The notes beneath the pieces were generated by a model. The model was not told where the DNA came from. It did not search any database and was given only the letters and a program-made list of their open reading frames with translations. From Voacanga thouarsii (taxonomy: Eukaryota; Streptophyta; Magnoliopsida; Gentianales; Apocynaceae): a stretch of 64,000 nucleotides of DNA. Both the position numbers and the translations under genes were made by a program. The stretch spans positions 124,001 through 188,000 of the forward strand of contig JANUWF010001629.1 in NCBI GenBank assembly GCA_026120185.1, in the 5' to 3' direction. Positions within the stretch are counted from its first letter, which is position 1. Every line of letters begins with the position of its first letter. This document shows, one piece after another, positions 61,511 through 64,000 of this stretch.

Positions 61511-61789
61511 TTGTGGGCACTTCTCTTGAAAGGAAAATTCACAATAGCTAGTTTGAGAGAAAGTGAAAGGTATAACTATGATGAGGACTCTTGCTATAGT
61601 GAGAGTAGTTATGAGGAATATAATAAACATGAGCAAGAATATGAGGAAAATGATTATGATAGAATGGCTAGTTTGAGTGAAAGTGAAGGGTATAACTATG
61701 ATGAGGACTCTTGCTATAGTGAGAGTAATTATGAGGAATATAATAAACATGAGCAAGAATATGAGGAAAATGATTATGATAGCTTGTGA
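61511..61789 (+). CDS. Tyr/Glu/Asp-rich gag-like ORF of element B with a 40-residue duplication
   Basis: 92 codons. From about residue 13 it consists of two copies of a 40-residue unit (SESEGYNYDEDSCYSES, then YEEYNKHEQEYEENDYD), that is, a 120-bp tandem duplication at 61546-61785. The homologous start in element A has one such unit. The second copy begins with its own MASLSESEG, which matches the A start best, so the original start codon may be at 61664. No known domain. Confidence 0.5.
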   Translation: MWALLLKGKFTIASLRESERYNYDEDSCYSESSYEEYNKHEQEYEENDYDRMASLSESEGYNYDEDSCYSESNYEEYNKHEQEYEENDYDSL

Positions 61790-61997
61790 TTTTTGGATGA
61801 ACATGTTGAGGGAGCTCTAAAATAAAGGGGTAAAAAATGAGAGTTGACTAGAAGAGGTGTATGAACAAATGAGAAATGAAGCTAGTGGGAGTAAGCTATA
61901 TAGTCCAACCTTATATGAAAACCCCAAGATCGGAGATGAAAAGAGGATAGAGAAAGGCAAAGTCTTGATGGGATCATAAAGGTGTAAGGACATCAAA

Positions 61998-62530
61998 TGC
62001 TACAAGTGTCTAAGATATGGGCATTCCTTCCAAGAGTGTGCAAACAAGAAGATGGCGATCATAAATGGCCAAGGTAATATCTCATCTGATGACGAAGATT
62101 GTGGTGAGGCATTGGAGGGAAAATTTGAAGGGGAAGAAGGTAGAAAAAGGAGAATTATGATTGAGCCCACTTTTTCATTGATTGGAGTAGCAATAGAAGT
62201 TGAAAATTCTTGTAAGGGTGTGGAAAAAGGAGAAAATTCACAAAGAGAGAATATATTTTTTTCAAGGTGTCTAATCAAGCAAAAATTATGTAGTGTCTTC
62301 ATTGATGGAGGGAGTTGTAAAAATGTGATTAGTGCTACATTAGTGGAGAAATTAGGAACAAAAATCTTAAAACACCCTAGACCTTACAAGTTACAATGAT
62401 TGAACAATTGTGGAGAGGTGAAAGTGAACAAATAAGTCAAGGTTGCCATTGATATAGGGAAGATTAGGATGAAGTGGTTTGTAATGTATTTCTCATGCAT
62501 GTAGGGCATATTTTGTTAGGAAGACCTTAG
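61998..62530 (+). pseudogene. element B zinc knuckle and protease-like region
   Basis: An intact CCHC knuckle CYKCLRYGHSFQEC (61998-62039) is followed in the same region by SRCLIKQKLCSVFIDGGSCK and NVISATLVEKLGTKILKHP. FIDGGSC corresponds to the retropepsin aspartate motif in the gypsy form. A TGA (62397-62399) interrupts the conserved LQWLNNCGEV block, and HVGHILLGRP-like sequence lies near 62500. Confidence 0.7.
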
Positions 62531-62980
62531 TTGTTTAATAGAGATATGGCCCATGAATGGAAGAGGAACACTTATTCTTTAAGGAAAAATGGAAAGAAAA
62601 TCACTCTACTTCCCTTATCCTCTAATGAGGTTTTAAGAGATCAAAATATATTGAGGGAAAATGAAAAGGAAAGGAGAGAAGGAAAGGAAAGAAAAATGAA
62701 GATAGTGAGAAAGAAAATGAGGAGAAAAAGGGAGAGAAGAAAGAAGGACAAAAGAAAGGGGAACAAGAGGTTGAGGTGAGAGAAGGAAGAGAGATAAAAA
62801 AAATTAGGAAATGAATAGAGACGGTGATGAGAGGATAGTGACCACCTCAAGTTGGAAAGAAAAAGAAAAGAGAGACAAACAAGAAGACAGAAAAAGAAAA
62901 GAGAGGGGACGTAAAATGAGAGAAAAAATATGGGTAGTAAAATGGGAAAGTATAGAGATTAATGAGATACAAAGTGTTGG
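62531..62980 (+). other. Lys/Glu/Arg-rich low-complexity tail of element B
   Basis: Purine-rich DNA coding highly charged KEKERREGKERK-type sequence in more than one frame. The same kind of tail follows the protease of element A, so it is a family feature, either a basic protein tail or a purine tract without coding role. Confidence 0.5.
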
Positions 62981-63079
62981 GATTCATGGGCTACTAAATG
63001 CAACAAATACCCACGAATCCCTTCCGAGGACCTGGGCCAAACAATTAGGTCGATTAAGAGTTTACAAGATTACTTATAT

Positions 63080-63815
63080 ATTGCCAAAAGAGCGGAGACC
63101 GGATAGAGCTCACCCAGCACCAGCTGAGGTAAGAATACCCAGTGCTAGCCCCATTTTGGAAGCAAGGAGCTTTGAACACAAGCCATAGGCAGCGCCGGCT
63201 AGGGCCTTAATACTGCCTAATTTTTACGCATATTTATTTTTTTGTAATGTTTTTCCCCAATTAAATTCCCACAGCTTCTATTATGTTTTAGTTATTTTAA
63301 AGCTTGTAATAGGACCTCAATACTTGTATCAATGCCACCTAATTCCATGATTAGTTTACTAATTAGTTAGGTTATGTTTAGGGACTATAAATACTCTATT
63401 ATAACATTGTAAACAGAACTTTGATATTTTGGGAATGAAAAATCAGATTTTCTCTTTAGAGAGAGTTCTTGAGGGTGATTCCATTAAATATCAAGACTAA
63501 GTCAAAGGATTTAGCCCCACCTTCAATTTTGTCTCTAAACCTTTAGGGATAATTTCAACTCTTTCTCTATTCTATGTGCTAGGTTGCCTAGTGTGTTTGA
63601 TAGGATTGAGTTTGGTTCTTTCAATTTCTTTTCTTGGTATTCTTATCTTTAGTTAGATTAAGGTGTTAATGTGTTTTTGAAGTAGGATAGATTCCCATTA
63701 TCACAAAAGTGTTAATTTTTTTTTTTTTTGTATTTTGGTGTTCTTATGTATGAGTTTGTTAGGGTATTTGTTCTTAAGATTAATCCACAATTTTGGAGCT
63801 TCCCAAATCATATCA
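63080..63815 (+). repeat. 3' LTR of element B, 5' part replaced
   Basis: Aligns with the last 720 bp of the 5' LTR (from about 59763) up to CATATCA. The first 390 bp of the LTR are missing. In their place, 62980-63079 holds unrelated sequence with a short inverted pair (GGGATTCATGGG / CCCACGAATCCC). TATA box ACTATAAATAC at about 63385. Confidence 0.75.
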
Positions 63816-64000
63816 CACTAAGTGGTAGTTGATATATATGATTACCTTTGCTATTTGAAGAACAAAACAATATTGGTCACCAAAATTTCTGTTTTCTACC
63901 TTTGGAAGAGAAGCTACTGAAATAGCTTGGGCAAGGGCTTTTAAGCCGCAATCTTTGCCCTATTTTTAAGGTGAAACTTCCTACTCTTAGTACAAAAAAG

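Larger units (their letters stand above)
59370..63815 (+). mobile_element. Element B: non-autonomous gag-protease LTR element, plus strand, TSD CACTA
   Basis: Starts TGACAGGAATAGC, ends CAAATCATATCA, and is flanked by CACTA on both sides (59365-59369 and 63816-63820). It has a 5' LTR, an initiator-Met PBS, a Tyr/Glu-rich ORF, a CCHC knuckle, a protease-like region, a Lys/Glu/Arg-rich tail and a partial 3' LTR. At 4.4 kb there is no room for pol, and no RT or integrase motif is found. It must have used another element's enzymes to insert. Confidence 0.88.
36941..64000 (+). mobile_element. Element C: Tekay-type gypsy chromovirus, heavily interrupted, runs off the window
   Basis: 5' LTR 36941-40979, PBS, gag, protease, RT, RNase H, integrase, chromodomain-like end, polypurine tract and a 3' LTR starting at 54781 that continues past the window end. 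Later insertions: a MITE (37021-37294), a copia solo LTR (43138-44595), a pararetrovirus fragment plus element D (about 44823-52366), and elements A (55308-59310) and B (59370-63815). Gypsy order (RT before integrase) and the C-terminal chromodomain-like motif give the lineage. Many stops and changed catalytic residues show it is dead. Confidence 0.85.
54781..64000 (+). repeat. 3' LTR of element C, in three pieces
   Basis: 54781-55307, 59311-59369 and 63816-64000 align in order with 36941 to about 38030 of the 5' LTR. The gaps are filled by elements A and B. The LTR continues beyond the window. It lacks the MITE found in the 5' copy. Confidence 0.85.

Noticed and set aside
61445..61804. 119-codon hydrophobic minus-strand ORF
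   Set aside because: Antisense of the Tyr/Glu-rich duplicated ORF of element B; the repeated hydrophobic units mirror the 120-bp duplication.

Overview
This window is nuclear DNA of a flowering plant, most likely a eudicot. It is AT-rich, has long introns with GT-AG borders, and is crowded with nested, decayed LTR retrotransposons, MITEs and a fragment of an endogenous plant pararetrovirus. No bacterial, organellar or CRISPR-like feature is present. Species cannot be named from the sequence alone.

The only host gene I can rebuild is on the minus strand, 17644 down to 7357: six short exons spread over 10.3 kb that code for a fatty acid 2-hydroxylase (FAH1/FAH2 type, sphingolipid alpha-hydroxylation). 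The six exons add up to exactly 237 codons plus a stop, every intron has GT-AG borders, and all four histidine clusters of the di-iron centre are present. No exon is longer than 200 bp, so the gene is invisible as a long ORF. A truncated copia element (Copia-1) ends about 100 bp from its stop codon, a copia element with two LTRs (Copia-2, 19448-24908) sits upstream of its start, and its introns carry a foldback MITE and a probable solo LTR.

Layout. 1-877: minus-strand leader of a Tekay-like gypsy element with an intact acidic accessory ORF. 878-7255: Copia-1, 5' LTR plus decayed gag-pol, no 3' LTR. 7357-17644: FAH gene. 19448-24908: Copia-2. 24909-26415: unassigned spacer with a short unrecognised open frame. 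26416-about 34600: minus-strand gypsy-type LTR (F) carrying a nested 3.9 kb solo LTR (G, 29473-33387, TSD CATAA). About 34690-36940: 5' part of a third copia element (Copia-3). 36941 to beyond the window end: a decayed Tekay-type chromovirus (C).

Element C has been a target for later insertions. A Stowaway-like MITE lies in its 5' LTR. A 1458 bp copia solo LTR (TSD GAAAA) lies in its reverse transcriptase. A rearranged pararetrovirus fragment also lies in the RT, and is itself split by a relatively young Tekay-like element with a large internal deletion (D, TSD AGGAA). In its 3' LTR there are two non-autonomous gag-protease elements in opposite orientation (A, minus; B, plus, TSD CACTA). Once these insertions are discounted, the gag, protease, RT, RNase H, integrase and chromodomain-like parts of C lie in the expected order, though with many stops and substituted catalytic residues.

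Nothing here amounts to a clear new biological system. The points most worth a second look are the intact FAH gene in this setting, the acidic leader ORF of the Tekay-like family, the gag-protease-only element family with palindrome arrays in its LTRs, the inverted pararetrovirus fragment, and the repeated loss of the same tryptophan codon in three copia zinc knuckles.
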